Shown here: in pieces, positions 22,465 through 33,494 of the stretch
How the letters are laid out: each line of letters begins with the position of its first letter
Numbering within the stretch: the stretch's first letter is position 1
NCBI GenBank assembly: GCA_033439795.1
Contig: JAUTDP010000008.1
Location: 2,604,001 to 2,668,000 of the forward strand
DNA length: 64,000 nt
Direction of reading: 5' to 3'
Origin: Sordaria brevicollis
Lineage: Eukaryota > Ascomycota > Sordariomycetes > Sordariales > Sordariaceae
Made by a program: the position numbers and the translations under genes
The notes under the pieces: model-generated
The model's database searches: none
What the model was told of the DNA's origin: nothing
What the model saw: only the letters and a program-made list of their open reading frames with translations

Positions 22465-23994
22465 TCATAGCATACGAGTCCTCCTCCTAAGATCGACACA
22501 AATCTCGTCCATCACGTCCGTTCCCATCGCGGCCACCAGCTCCGCCATCATTGACTTGATGGATCTGCGATCTGTGATCTCCTTTTCTGCCCAGTTGACC
22601 AAGTCGGATGCCAGAAAGTATCCGGGAGCACCGTCCAAAACAATGGCCAATTGGTCCATGTTGACCTGTTTCATCTCATCCAATGAAGAAATGCCTGGCA
22701 TGCTGCTGTCCAGCAAGAAGTCCCCTTCTTCCTCGTCGGCCTCCTCGTCACTCTCTGGCTGAACAAAATGGTCTTCGAAGATCTTTGGAGGAGCATGACC
22801 GCCGGATTCCTTTCGTTGCCGTTCTCTGGAAAGGCTAACGTAGTGCCTCGTGTCGAAAACCGCCAACGCCTCCTTGTCCATCTTGTCCCAGGTGAGCGTC
22901 TCCGGGTCGAGGACCGACTGGGGCTTGAAGTCCATCTTGTACTTCATTTTGGGGCAGCTGTGGATGTAGAATCCCGCATACCACCAGCGATAGCCGCCCT
23001 CTCGAGCCAGACCAATCTCTCGCATAGCACTGAGCTTGCCTGGGTGATGTGAGTGAATCGACTCGTGGTAGAAGAAATACACCGAACTGACGGCGTCGGG
23101 AAGTAGGTCCAACACCCCAACTGCAACAAGCTTCCCATCCAGCCAGTAACACTGGTGGTAAGTGCCCACCTTCCGCTCACTGCCGTCTTCACCTTCAATG
23201 GTCTCCCGTTTCAGAGGTGAATTACAAAGAAATCTCTTGAACCCTTCGGGCGAGATCTTATCTGGGCCCTCTCTATGAACAATCCTCTGGTAGTTCTCAA
23301 AGACGAGATACTTTTCCTCTGTAAACTCATCTGGCTCCAATGTGACTGTAAACCTGTGGTCTGGTCCTGGAGGCTTTTTCAGCATCTTAAACTCAGGTTC
23401 ATGGATTCTCTCGACCAGATCGAACTCATTGCGTCGTTTCCGCACTTCCTGGCGCGTGCGAGGGTAAAGACGGGCAGCAGCATAAGTGTATTCGGGACCG
23501 ATGATGTACTTGTTGAACCGGTTGACAGTTTGCCGCTGGTCTTTTGTCGGTTTGAACTCTGTTGAATCCAGGCGTAGAGTATAGTGTGGACAGCAAGAGT
23601 TTTTCGGGTTCGGTCTGTAGAGAAGAGAACCGGACCGTCTCCAATATCGGTCAACCAACTTTTGGTATAAGTGTGTTGACAAAGACTTGGTAGTAGCATA
23701 GTAAGAGTAACCTGTTGATTCAGGTTAGACATAGACCTTACATTCGACATATCCCAGCTTGAACACTTGTTCCTTGATCCTAGGCACATAGACTCAAGAA
23801 CACAGGCTACCAAGACCTATCGTGTGACAGGTACGTCTCCAGGGGAGAAGAGACTCGGTAGTGCTCGGGAAAAGCGGCATGATGGGAGAGGAACGCGGGC
23901 TTGATAGAGCCGAAATGGAAGTCCAATTTACGTTTTCGTTTACCTGCACGGGAAGTCCCTCGACAATAACCGCAATCAGATGCGCTGCTATACC
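22465..23994 (-). CDS. ATE1: Arginyl-tRNA--protein transferase ATE1 (5' exon not resolved)
   Basis: The enzyme transfers Arg from Arg-tRNA to N-terminal Asp/Glu (and oxidised Cys) of proteins, marking them for the N-degron pathway. The main exon (23711-22465) starts in codon phase with YSYYATTKSLS and contains RRSGSLLYRPNPKNSCCPHY, GTYHQCYWLDGKLVAVGVLD, YFFYHESIHSHHPGKLSAM and YRWWYAGFYIHSCPKMKYK, all ATE1 hallmarks. The conserved N-terminal CGYC, which with the CC pair forms the Cys cluster of the family, lies in a separate 51-bp exon (23994-23944: YSSASDCGYCRGTSRA). The two are joined across a 232-bp intron (23712-23943). An acceptor CTGTAG with a GCTAAC branch lies just upstream at 23995, so at least one more 5' exon exists. 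I could not place it with confidence, and the start given is therefore partial. Confidence 0.9.
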
Positions 23995-26150
23995 CTACAG
24001 TATCCGGTCCCGGTTAGCATCAAGACCTAAACATCGATTTCTCAGAATGTGCGCTGAACTGGCAAAATATCACCATCCGGCGTTGGCGTTAACCTGCTCC
24101 GTGACGTGCACTCGGGCCAGAATGCATGGGGTGGTGGTAACACAACCCTCGAACCAGGTAAAACCCGTCGTTCGGGTAGCTCAACCGTAGTACATGCGAC
24201 TGGCTTCTGGAATGAGTAGGTATAACGCAAAGCATCTAAGACGAGTTGTTTCCCGGAGCAGGCATCGTCATGCGAAGAGTGCGTGGTACGCATCCCACCC
24301 CACGCCGGGTTATTTACCGGGAAGTTGAGTGACGGATATCACAGCTCTTTTTGCAAGATAAAATGAGCTGATGTTCTCCCAAGAGCATCATAACCCCACT
24401 TGGCACTGAATGTTATGGACAGGTTTGATGGAAACGATTGTGGCTCCCTTTTGGTGTTGAGCAACAAGAGCGGCCAACGATATTGTGTGAATCTCGCACA
24501 TGGCCAGAATGGTTGGGTGAGAAGTAAGGAAACCTCCAACTTACCAATTGGGAATATAAAAGAATATGGCGCTTCAGCGTCGTCAGGGGTCTGCATGCGG
24601 CTTGTGTTGTACATGGTCGACTAAAGCGGGGAGGACAGAAGCTCAGGTGGTCTTCCTTGGAGATGGGGAGATGGCAGGAATGTTCTCCTTCTCGGGCTCT
24701 GACAAAAAAAGCTAATAATTGAAATGTGTCGTGAAACTTTTCCCCTGTGGGCGTAGGGTGCTGATGTGGGATGTTGCAACGGACGGGTCTCGTTGTTGCT
24801 GGAATCGTTTATCCCGTCTCCACGATATCCAGCTTGTCGATGGAACAAGCAACGAGCACCTCGGAACCGGGCACAAGGCGTTAAGACGTCTGCTTGATGT
24901 ACAACGAGCTTCTCTGAGATCGGTGAGAAGATCGAATTCCACGAGCTCGGGAAGGTTTGGTTATGTGGGTGGAGCGTGGTCACGATTTGTATCGGATCGA
25001 GCTGATAGTCCAGAAAGAGCTTGCTGGCTGTGGTGAGCCGCTGAGAGAACACTGAGGAGCTGGATCCGATGACGCAAGGTGTCTAGGCAGGTGATGTGTG
25101 TAAGACCCTCACAAGACTTGGGAGATAATGACCGCGCGGCTATGTCGTTAACTCGAGTGTAATAGTAGTATCGACACCTCGAGTCGGAGCAATGATGGAA
25201 ACGTTGATGATCGTCGGACGTTGTCAGTTGCGTTGGTGATGAGGCCGGCACTTTGAGGTGGGCGGTTGCCTATCAGAAAGCACGAGGGGCAACGGGCTGC
25301 TCGCAGGCTGAAGTCGCAACCCCCACATTCAGCATCCATCCTTGCAGGTTCTTGTTGCCCCTGCCAGCTCTTCGCCAAACGAGAAGGAATAATAATAAAA
25401 AGAATAAACAAGCAGCCCGGTTTTGAAAGAGGCTGCCAGGTAGCTTGAGGTTAGTTATTGATGACTTATTCCTTTTACAAAGGCGACTACTCAGATAGTT
25501 TGTAGTGAAAGCAAGAAGCTGAATTCAACTAGAGATGCCATTAAGTTGCCAAGTGACTGTCGAAGAATATCTTTTTGAAATAGAAGGTGAAAGTTGTCTC
25601 ATTTGGTGACCAGAGGGAAAATCACGCACCCCATCCATAGTCACTAAGTAGCACATAGGCGAAGCTTCAGGAACAACAGAGATACCAAAGTGAGTTGTAC
25701 AGCCGGTCGGATATACTCCTTTAGGTTTTGCCGCACAATGGCCCGTCATATTCCAGTTCTCGCAGTGTTCACAAGATTATTTTTCGTACACAACAACATG
25801 GGGGTTACGCTGTACTTCCCTCTACCAATAGCTCCTTGTTCCCTAGAAGGGTACCACGAGACGGATGCCGTAGGCTTGGAAGCGTATCCGGAGCTCAGCC
25901 ATATCATTGCATATGGATTACCTATGAGAGGCACAGAAAGAGATACCTCTAGAGGTAGGTACCTCTAATTATCCAAGCTCTTGACACCCGACACGGCGAT
26001 GAATGAAAGCTTCAGGTTGGGTGAACTGTGAAAGCTTCCCCATGCCCGCGGCAGTGTCGATCCAGACGTGAGGTGGCATGAGGCCCGAGCTCAAGCCGTT
26101 TGAGAAATTTGACCATTCTTAGGGTTTACAATTGTGGGTCTCAATGCTTA
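23995..26150. other. Gene-poor stretch with the ATE1 5' end
   Basis: About 2.1 kb. The first few hundred bases must hold the missing ATE1 first exon and promoter. No other gene is supported. Composition is ordinary up to the left end of the transposon at 26151, where the sequence switches abruptly to AT-rich after its terminal repeat. Confidence 0.4.
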
Positions 26151-26169
26151 ACCGTGGGGATGAGTTGGA

Positions 26170-26223
26170 GGCCAAGCAATCCCCACTCTCCTGCGGAGAG
26201 TGGGCAAAAAAATCGAGGGACAG
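26170..26223 (+). repeat. Left terminal inverted repeat of the pogo-like element
   Basis: 54 bp, perfectly inverted at 29200-29253. It starts GGCCAAGCAATCCCC and includes an internal hairpin (CCACTCTCC / GGAGAGTGG, 3-nt loop). A second copy of the inner motif CGAGGGACAG follows about 19 bp further in. There is no RIP-type difference between the two ends. Confidence 0.97.
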
Positions 26224-26716
26224 TCAGATTTCGAGGGACAGGGAGGGTCCGTGCGCTACACCCAATAGACCGTCATTACTACTAAAAATTATAATATTCA
26301 ATTAGTAATCTAAAATTAATACTATAATATTTTTAAATAAAAATTACTACTCTATATTACTAGGAGTCTACTCTTTCGATTAGTCCTTCTTATGTGCGTA
26401 AAACCTTCGTATATTATCGATAAGCTTATTGCGTAATAATAGTAATATTGGCGGTCGGACGCCGCCAATTTCAAAAATGTAATTTGCAATATTACTACGT
26501 TAACGACTAGAATTAATTCTAAAAATAGAGAGTTTCTATTTCTTAAAAATAATAATAATTTCTATAATAGGTCGTAATTATATATTAATCGGTTTATACC
26601 TAGCTGTATTAAAAAAGAATATATCCTTTTCGTTTTGCCCTATTTCTTCCTCTTCTTCTTCCTCTTTATTATCTTTATTATCGTCGTTATTAATAATAAT
26701 TATAATTTTAATTTTA

Positions 26717-28100
26717 GTCTTCTTGGGCCCGCCTTCGTCTTCTTCGTTGGTATCGCTATCGCTATCGGAATTTAATAAATCTTTATCGAACGCGGGAAGT
26801 AAAGAAACGTTATTATTAATAATAACTATTTAATTAAAGGGTTTAATTATAAAATTAAGAATAAAAACGGTTTTTCCTATATCGATAATAAAAATTGGCG
26901 CCTTTTTATTATTATAAACCTATATTAAGTAGCGCGGGTCGTTAAAATCGCAGTAATTAATATTATAATTATTTTTTATTAACTATTTTTCGAAGGTAGG
27001 CTAGTACTAATAATTTTTATTATTCTTTACCCAATTAATAGGGTCCTTCTTTTTAATTATTTATTTTTCTTTAAATATATTTAATTCTTTCTTTTATTAC
27101 TCTATAATAATTTTTAATTATTTCCTCCTTTCGATTATTATTTTTATTACCTCTTTCTTTTTAATTTCCTAATGTACGCGCTAAATAGAAATATTATTTA
27201 TTAATTATCTTTTTAATTTTATAGTACGTTTCCTAGATTTTTTTATATTAAGGGATTCGAATTATTAAGCGCGTTTTAACCGGTATTATTTTAAATAATT
27301 ATACGCTAATATTCCTTTATAAAACTTTACTTCGACCGTTCGAAATATTATGGCCGTTTTTTTATCGTAATTATTAATATTGATATTTAATTTTTTTATT
27401 AATATAATAAACGACTTAATAGTAGTTTTCCAATACTCTTTATTGGGTATTATTTTTAAAAATTTAATAATCTCCTCGCCCTTCCGTTGCGCGCGTAGAT
27501 TCGATAAAATTAATTTTCGATTTGGCGGGAAAAGACCGGTTTTTTCGAATTTAGTAATAATATTAATATATTTAAATATATAGTTTTAAGTATTTTACAA
27601 CCCTATAATATATTAGGAATAATTTAGATTAAATTATCCCGATTAGAGGTATTTTTTTAATCGTTTTTAGTAAGTTACTTTTAACGGTTAAAAGATACTT
27701 ATATCTATAAATTGAAAAAAGTGGGAGCTATACGGCGGGAGGAATAAAATAAAAATATCGAAACGTAAATAATATTTATAAAGATTTAGATTATAATAAT
27801 TAGAAAAGGAATTTAATATTAATAAATAGTAAATGCGTTCGTTAATTAATACCTTTATTCGTATAATATCCAATTCGTTTAAATCGTATATATAAATATT
27901 ATACTCCTCGTTATATTATTCCTTATTATAATTAAATTATTTTATAAAATTAAATATATTACTACTTTAAAAGTAAAGACCTTTTTATTAGATTAGGGTA
28001 TAATATTTCTAAGAATATTTATTAAAATAACGGATCTAATTTATTATAATCTCTATATTATTAAATATAGTATTTAATTAAGTAAAGCGAGCGTTACCTT
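26717..28100 (-). pseudogene. Decayed DDE transposase (pogo/Fot1 type)
   Basis: Reading the minus strand through many stops, a longest clear stretch at 27873-27688 includes LLILNSFSNYYNL and FILFLPPYSSHFFQFIDISI, the decayed form of the LDG-SH...LPPHSSH-LQPLDV block of pfam DDE_1 transposases. The catalytic Asp of that block now reads Asn, a G-to-A change expected of RIP. Downstream (27555-27480) ITKFEKTGLFPPNRKLILSN matches the usual ATGL-P-N segment. An acidic tail (NSDSDSDTNEEDEGG) lies at 26800-26717. The N-terminal half, above about 28100, is too mutated for me to delimit. The family call is secure; exact ends are approximate. Confidence 0.85.
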
Positions 28101-29199
28101 TGAGGTTATTATTTACTATATCCTCTATCGGCTACTTTTTAAAAATAATAAAGAGAAGTAGATAATAGCTAATAGCGTTTCTTCTACTAATTAACGTAAT
28201 CGATTTATAATTGGCTAAATCGATTACCTCGGGCTTAATTTATATAGTATTTAATTATAATTAGTAATTAATAACTAGGATTTAAGGATTTTAACTAATT
28301 TATTTCTTTTTATTTTTAATAACCGTTAAAATTTCTAGGTTATTACTAAATATAATTATACGGTAACCCGTTTTATTAACGTTTTAAACTTTAGAATTCG
28401 TAAGGTTATATTTTATAGTAATAATTTCTAAAATATTGAAAAATTTAATTATATTATCGATATATTATTAAATAAATATATATTTAGCTTTTATAAGTTT
28501 AATTTTAAGGTTAGAATACTATAGGTAATCCTTTTTCTATTATTTATATTAGCGTTTACTTATTAGGGGAGTTAGGTTTAATTATTTAGTACGTAATTTA
28601 TTTACGGCTTCTTCTATAAGGTTTCTATTAGGTATATTACTAGCGTCGATTAATTAGTATATATATACTTTAAGAATATTATTTTCTACTTTATTAAAAC
28701 TCCTTAATTTCTTATTATTACGAACCTTTATAATAAAGTAATTAATATTTTATAACGCTTTATAATAATAGCTAATTATACTCTTATTATAATTAAATAA
28801 ATTAATAGTATAACGGATAATAAATTCTAATTAGGAAGTATTATTTAATATAATACGTCGTAAATATTATTAACGTTAGGCGGTTTAAAACTACCGGGTT
28901 ACTTTAATAAGAGGAGATTCGCACTCTTTTTATTAGGAGGGTAACGCTATATATTAATTAAATAAGGAAAAAAGGCTGGAATATTAAACGGTACGTTATA
29001 ATATTAATAAAGAAAAGGGTCGTACTATTATAGGGGTATTAAATAAGGGTGGTCGATATTACTATTTACGAATAATAGTAATTTCCGAAATAAGGATATT
29101 GAAATAGGGAAAATTAATTACGTTTTGTATACGTTTCGCTAACAAACTTAAACTGGGCTACATTTAGTATACGGACTGTGCTTGTCCCTCTGAAATGGG

Positions 29200-29253
29200 C
29201 TGTCCCTCGATTTTTTTGCCCACTCTCCGCAGGAGAGTGGGGATTGCTTGGCC
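29200..29253 (-). repeat. Right terminal inverted repeat of the pogo-like element
   Basis: Perfect inverted copy of 26170-26223. Outside it the right end carries about 15 extra bases before the shared outermost ACCGTGGGGATGA-type terminus, so the two ends differ in length. Confidence 0.97.
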
Positions 29254-29287
29254 AGCACACTAACAAAGCCAACCTCATCCCCACGGT

Positions 29288-30996
29288 TATTTCTACCCTG
29301 AGTGGTACGTACCTTGAAAGCCTCTCATCGACCACAGGTTTCTCCTTCAGTTCTCACTCACCGTTGTATACTTACGTTTCTCTTCGTTTCGCGCTGCTCA
29401 CAGTCGGAACCCTTCTCTGTCCCCAAAAAAAGCGAAACCTTTGCTAGAAAGAAACAGTACCGTAATATTCTAGGTGTCTTGTCAGATGAAGCGACGAGCT
29501 TCGACCGCGTCGCAGTGACTCGATCACACTGCATTTTTGTTGAGCGCTTCGGCTTCAGCAGGCCAGGCTGGAAATAATCAATGGCACTGCACTGTATGCA
29601 ACTCGGATGCAGGCGCATTTGTATCCTTCCTTCCTGGTGTGACACCACCATGGGCCGTTCAGAGCTTGCACATGGCTCATACTGAGCTTCTCTTGCCTTC
29701 CACCACTTCTCTTCAGTCAACGAAGCTACCTCTACCTCGCAAACTGAAGTTCAGTGGTGGTGGGGGAGAGAGAATGGAGCTAGGTGTTGAACAAAGGCGC
29801 CCCAGTTATCGCTCCTTTGTGCTTTACGTCCTCTGATGAGCGCACCCGTAATAGTTGGGATCCAAAACATTCCATTCCCACGGCAGTCAAGATGGAAGGA
29901 ACCGAGGACGTTATGAGAAGGTGCTGCACTCATTTGAGCTACCTCTACAGTCACAACTGCCCTTCCATCTCTGGCCCAAAATGAGAACAGGTCGCGTGTG
30001 TGCCCCGCCCCACTGAGCTTCAGGTTCACCACCCACGCAGAAAAGGAAGGCAGGTCCAAACGGCTCCAGGTACCTTCCTTACCGTAGCGAGCGCTCAGGC
30101 TCTCACTGCAGGCCACTAAAGGATGTCGTTGCCGGCCGCCAGAGTGCCAATAGAGTTAAAAAGGAACCTCAAAAAAAAGTCTGCTTCCAAGCGAACCCCC
30201 CCCGTCTGGCCGCCCCGGAGCACCACCCACCCTTCCACCTCACTTTGCGTTTCTCCGACGTCGCCCCTCCAGGTTCCACGTCGTGGTAGATCCTCGACAG
30301 ATCCTCGAACTCGCACCGGGCTCTGTTGGTCTCCAGTGCATCGAGAAATCCAACCTGGAAGTTCCGTTCCGTCGGTTCTCGACCTCGACCACCAACGTCC
30401 ACTGCGCTGTCGCGTGGTGTCTGGACCAATATCTACCACACTACCACCACCACACCTCTTGCAACCAAAAAAAAGTCGACGGTCCCTCTTCTCCATTACC
30501 GTCAGGACACCCACAACTCATCAGACCATCCCGGAGAGACACCATCGTCTTTTTTTTTTTCTCTCTTCTTTTGCGAAAGACGCACCATCTCCCGAAGAGC
30601 TTCCCCGACTGCCCATTTCGGGTCTGCCTTCCACTTCGCCAAGTTGGCCCTGCATTCGACGCACTCTTTCGCGCAGACCAGCTTTTTAGACCCCCATCGA
30701 TTCGCACCACTTCTGCGCATCCCGGTGTCGCTCCGTCATTCCAGTAATTCTCCGAGCTTCTACCCGTCCTATCTTTCCGATCATGCCGCTCACCGCGCGC
30801 TAAAGCTCCCGGGACACCACTCTCTCTTCAACGACTATCCGGATATCTCAACGTACCGAGCACCGTTTCTTTGAACGATAGTCGCCGAAAAAACCCCTCC
30901 GCGCGCGCCTCGTAATACACCCGTCCCCAGTCAACCCACCTACAAAGACCTGGCAAGGAATTGGTGGCTCTGCCGACCCGTTGGGAGCTCTGCAAG
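29288..30996. other. Intergenic region and long leader of the Nudix gene
   Basis: About 1.7 kb without a supported gene. From about 30150 the plus strand is very C/T-rich with a T10-plus tract near 30550, typical of a long fungal promoter/leader upstream of the ATG at 30997. Several overlapping open frames here have low-complexity translations in all frames and no domains. Confidence 0.4.
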
Positions 30997-31639
30997 ATGG
31001 CGGCTAGCAATACTAGTAGTGGTAATCGGTCAATGGAATCCCGAACTGGGCGCACCAAGCAACGTGAGTTCTAGATGCCCGCTCTAGTCTTGACTAATAC
31101 ACGAGCATCCACTCCTTGCCAAATGCGGTCTTGGCATCCCAGATGGCACGAGGCAGGAGTTGTGCTTCCGCCGCTTGTGGTCGGTCGAACTGACCCCCTT
31201 CCCCTTTGTAGGCTACAACACGAAAGGCGAACGACTGGTTGCCGGCGTTGTCCCGCTGACTGCGGACAAGTACTACGTCATGTTGATTCAATCCACGCGT
31301 CGAAAGGGTTGGGTGTTGCCCAAGGGTGGATGGGAGCTTGATGAGGAATGTCACGAAGCTGCTGCTCGTGAGGCTTGGGAGGAGGCCGGTATCGTGGTTC
31401 AGATCAACTATGACTTGGGTGATATTCAGGATACCCGCCCTCCCAAGAAAAATTCCACCAAGGAGAAGGAGCGCTCACTCTACCGATTCTTCGAGGCCAC
31501 CGTCACCAGCGAAGAGCCGGAGTGGCCCGAGAAGGACAAGCGTGAGCGCAAGTGGTACACATACGCTGAAGCCACCGAGTTGTTGAAAGAACGACCAGAA
31601 CTCCAAGCAGCTCTAGATCTGTCAACGATCAAGAGGTAA
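30997..31639 (+). CDS. Nudix hydrolase, diphosphoinositol-polyphosphate phosphohydrolase (DDP1/Aps1 type)
   Basis: Two exons (30997-31063, 31212-31639) with a 148-bp intron (donor GTGAGT, acceptor TTTGTAG) give 164 residues. Exon 1 encodes MAASNTSSGNRSMESRTGRT and KQ, joined to RYNTKGERLVAGVVPLT. The Nudix box reads GGWELDEECHEAAAREAWEE followed by AGI, with all catalytic Glu residues of G-x5-E-x7-RE-x2-EE-x-G-I present; the preceding WVLPKGGWE is typical of the DIPP branch. The length matches yeast Ddp1 (188) and fission-yeast Aps1 (210) only roughly, being shorter at the ends. Members cleave inositol pyrophosphates, diadenosine polyphosphates and polyphosphate; which of these this protein prefers cannot be read from sequence. 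Confidence 0.9.
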
Positions 31640-33494
31640 CCGTGGTATTGCCATACTTGGAGGCGATAGTGTCGCTCTCCGCTGTCTCGGGAGCAGTTTT
31701 GCGCAAGGAGACAGTTTCGCAAGTGGTTGCCGAGGCTTATTGCTGACGGTTCAACCTATTGTGCCTTGATCTTCCCACCATATGAGGCTCCCAAGAGCAA
31801 AGAAGCACAGAATCTGTGGTAGCAGCGAGAGTCCGAAATCCATCCAATATGGCGACCATTTGGATACAGCTTTCAATGCGTTCAAGTCCTCAGTTCTCAG
31901 CCAGCGCAATCTTGTGCCTTGTTTCTTCCCCCGGTCTATTTTTTTGTTTACGTACCCAATACGGCGCGCACAGGTTAGCCTGGATGGAGACCATGGCCGC
32001 TTCGGCAACCCGTTCAATGTTCTGATGATCGGAAAATGTCGTCCATCAGCTTTGCGACTGCGGTATATGTTGTACCACGCAATGGATAAAGCGGTTGCAA
32101 CCGAAGCTGGCTTGTTTGGGGCACATACGGGCACATGTCTATTTTTTTTCTCTTCAAGATAACAAAACTCTCCCCTTTTCCTTCGTATTTTATCTGCATT
32201 CATGTTTGGGCGTTTACGGGAGGCCTATAGAGTCGCATTTGGGTTCTCTTATGTAAGAAAGAGAGAAAGAAAGGGAAACATTGGGTGGTTCTACTTCAGT
32301 TCAGTAGACTATAGCGGCGTGGAGGTGATACATATGATGAAATCCATTCAATTGGTACATATGCAAGGAAACTACAGAACATCCAGACCTAGGATATTGC
32401 AAAGGATTCCAAAGATAATGTCAACGGACGTTATATTCGAGGCCCATCATGTCCGCTGCGCCATTCCCCTGCAGGTAGATCCTATGAGATGAGGGCAAGA
32501 CGAAGTCATAGGAACAAGGCTCAAGACTATGGATCGACTCATCTACCGAGGGTGTTGTTCACCAGGGATCATCGGAAGAAGACTCGATAGGCATACGGCC
32601 ATACAGGGCCTACAGGTCGCTGCTGTTCGCTGCTCGATCAAACCGAGAGAGTCCGTAAAGCGACGAGCATGAGACAGCTAACAATAGGCACAGGCTATGG
32701 TTGACAGCAAGTGATTAACATCTCCGGATACCTACGCCTAATCCGCTCGGAATCGATAACTTGCGTATACTTTGCGTGGTATTTGCACGGCAGAAAGCAA
32801 CATTCATGAGGTATAGCAGGCAGAATCTGGTACCCTTTTCCATCTGGGGGCGGCCTGTATCAGTCTGACCTGGAATCCGGATCCCGCGAAATTATACGGT
32901 ATAGTAGGGGGTTCCGTCTAGCTTGCGACACGGCTGACTTGCACAAGTACGTGTCATTCATCTTGTTTGCTGATGTACCATCAATAATAATAACAATCAT
33001 TTGCCCTAGCTAAAACTATAGCGCCGATTTGGCATGGGGTCCATCTCCGTTTCCCCGTAGGATGAAACCGTAGGCGTTAAGCGCCCCGGACAAAAACCCC
33101 GGCTACATTCCCGGCGCGGACATATCCGCGCCGCTCCTCCAGCGTTCCACGATAGCGGTGCACACCCACCGCCATTGCGATTGACATCCATCTCATCACC
33201 TCCACTCTGACCCGGCTGATGTACCATCATCAGCCGAGTTCAAGAACATATTTTAGCACTAGTCATGAGGGCAGGCATCGTTGGGACATTGGTGTTTATG
33301 ATAGCTTTGCCTGGGTGTATCCTTTCCCGGCATTTTGAAATTAATAGTCGCTTATTAGAAAGAGAATAGTACTCAAGACTTTTCAAGATACCAACCAAAA
33401 ACTAGCCACACCAAGACATTGCTCTCTTTGCGAACAACAGCAGCTCCCAAGGGCCCAGAGCCCAGACTGTCACAGATACGAATCTGGCCCTAGT
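31640..33494. other. Convergent intergenic region, gene-poor
   Basis: About 1.85 kb between the Nudix gene (+) and the COG7-like gene (-). No gene is supported. 32200-33000 has mildly raised AT but none of the dense TpA pattern of the RIP relics. Confidence 0.4.

Larger units (their letters stand above)
26151..29287 (-). mobile_element. RIP-inactivated pogo/Fot1-class DNA transposon
   Basis: A 3.1-kb element flanked by TA (26149-26150 and 29288-29289), the target duplication of Tc1/mariner-class elements. The outermost ACCGTGGGGATGA is inverted at the two ends. A perfect 54-bp inverted repeat lies inside it. The interior (about 26280-29150) is extremely AT- and TpA-rich and full of stop codons in all frames, as RIP produces. 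The minus strand still reads as a DDE transposase of the pogo/Fot1 family (see the pseudogene entry). Orientation is given by the transposase. The element is dead. Confidence 0.9.

Noticed and set aside
27380..27583. Plus-strand open frame in the AT-rich block
   Set aside because: Chance frame within a RIP-decayed transposase read on the other strand.
26280..29150. Centromere or mitochondrial insertion explaining the AT-rich block
   Set aside because: Flanking inverted repeats with TA duplication and a decayed DDE transposase account for it.
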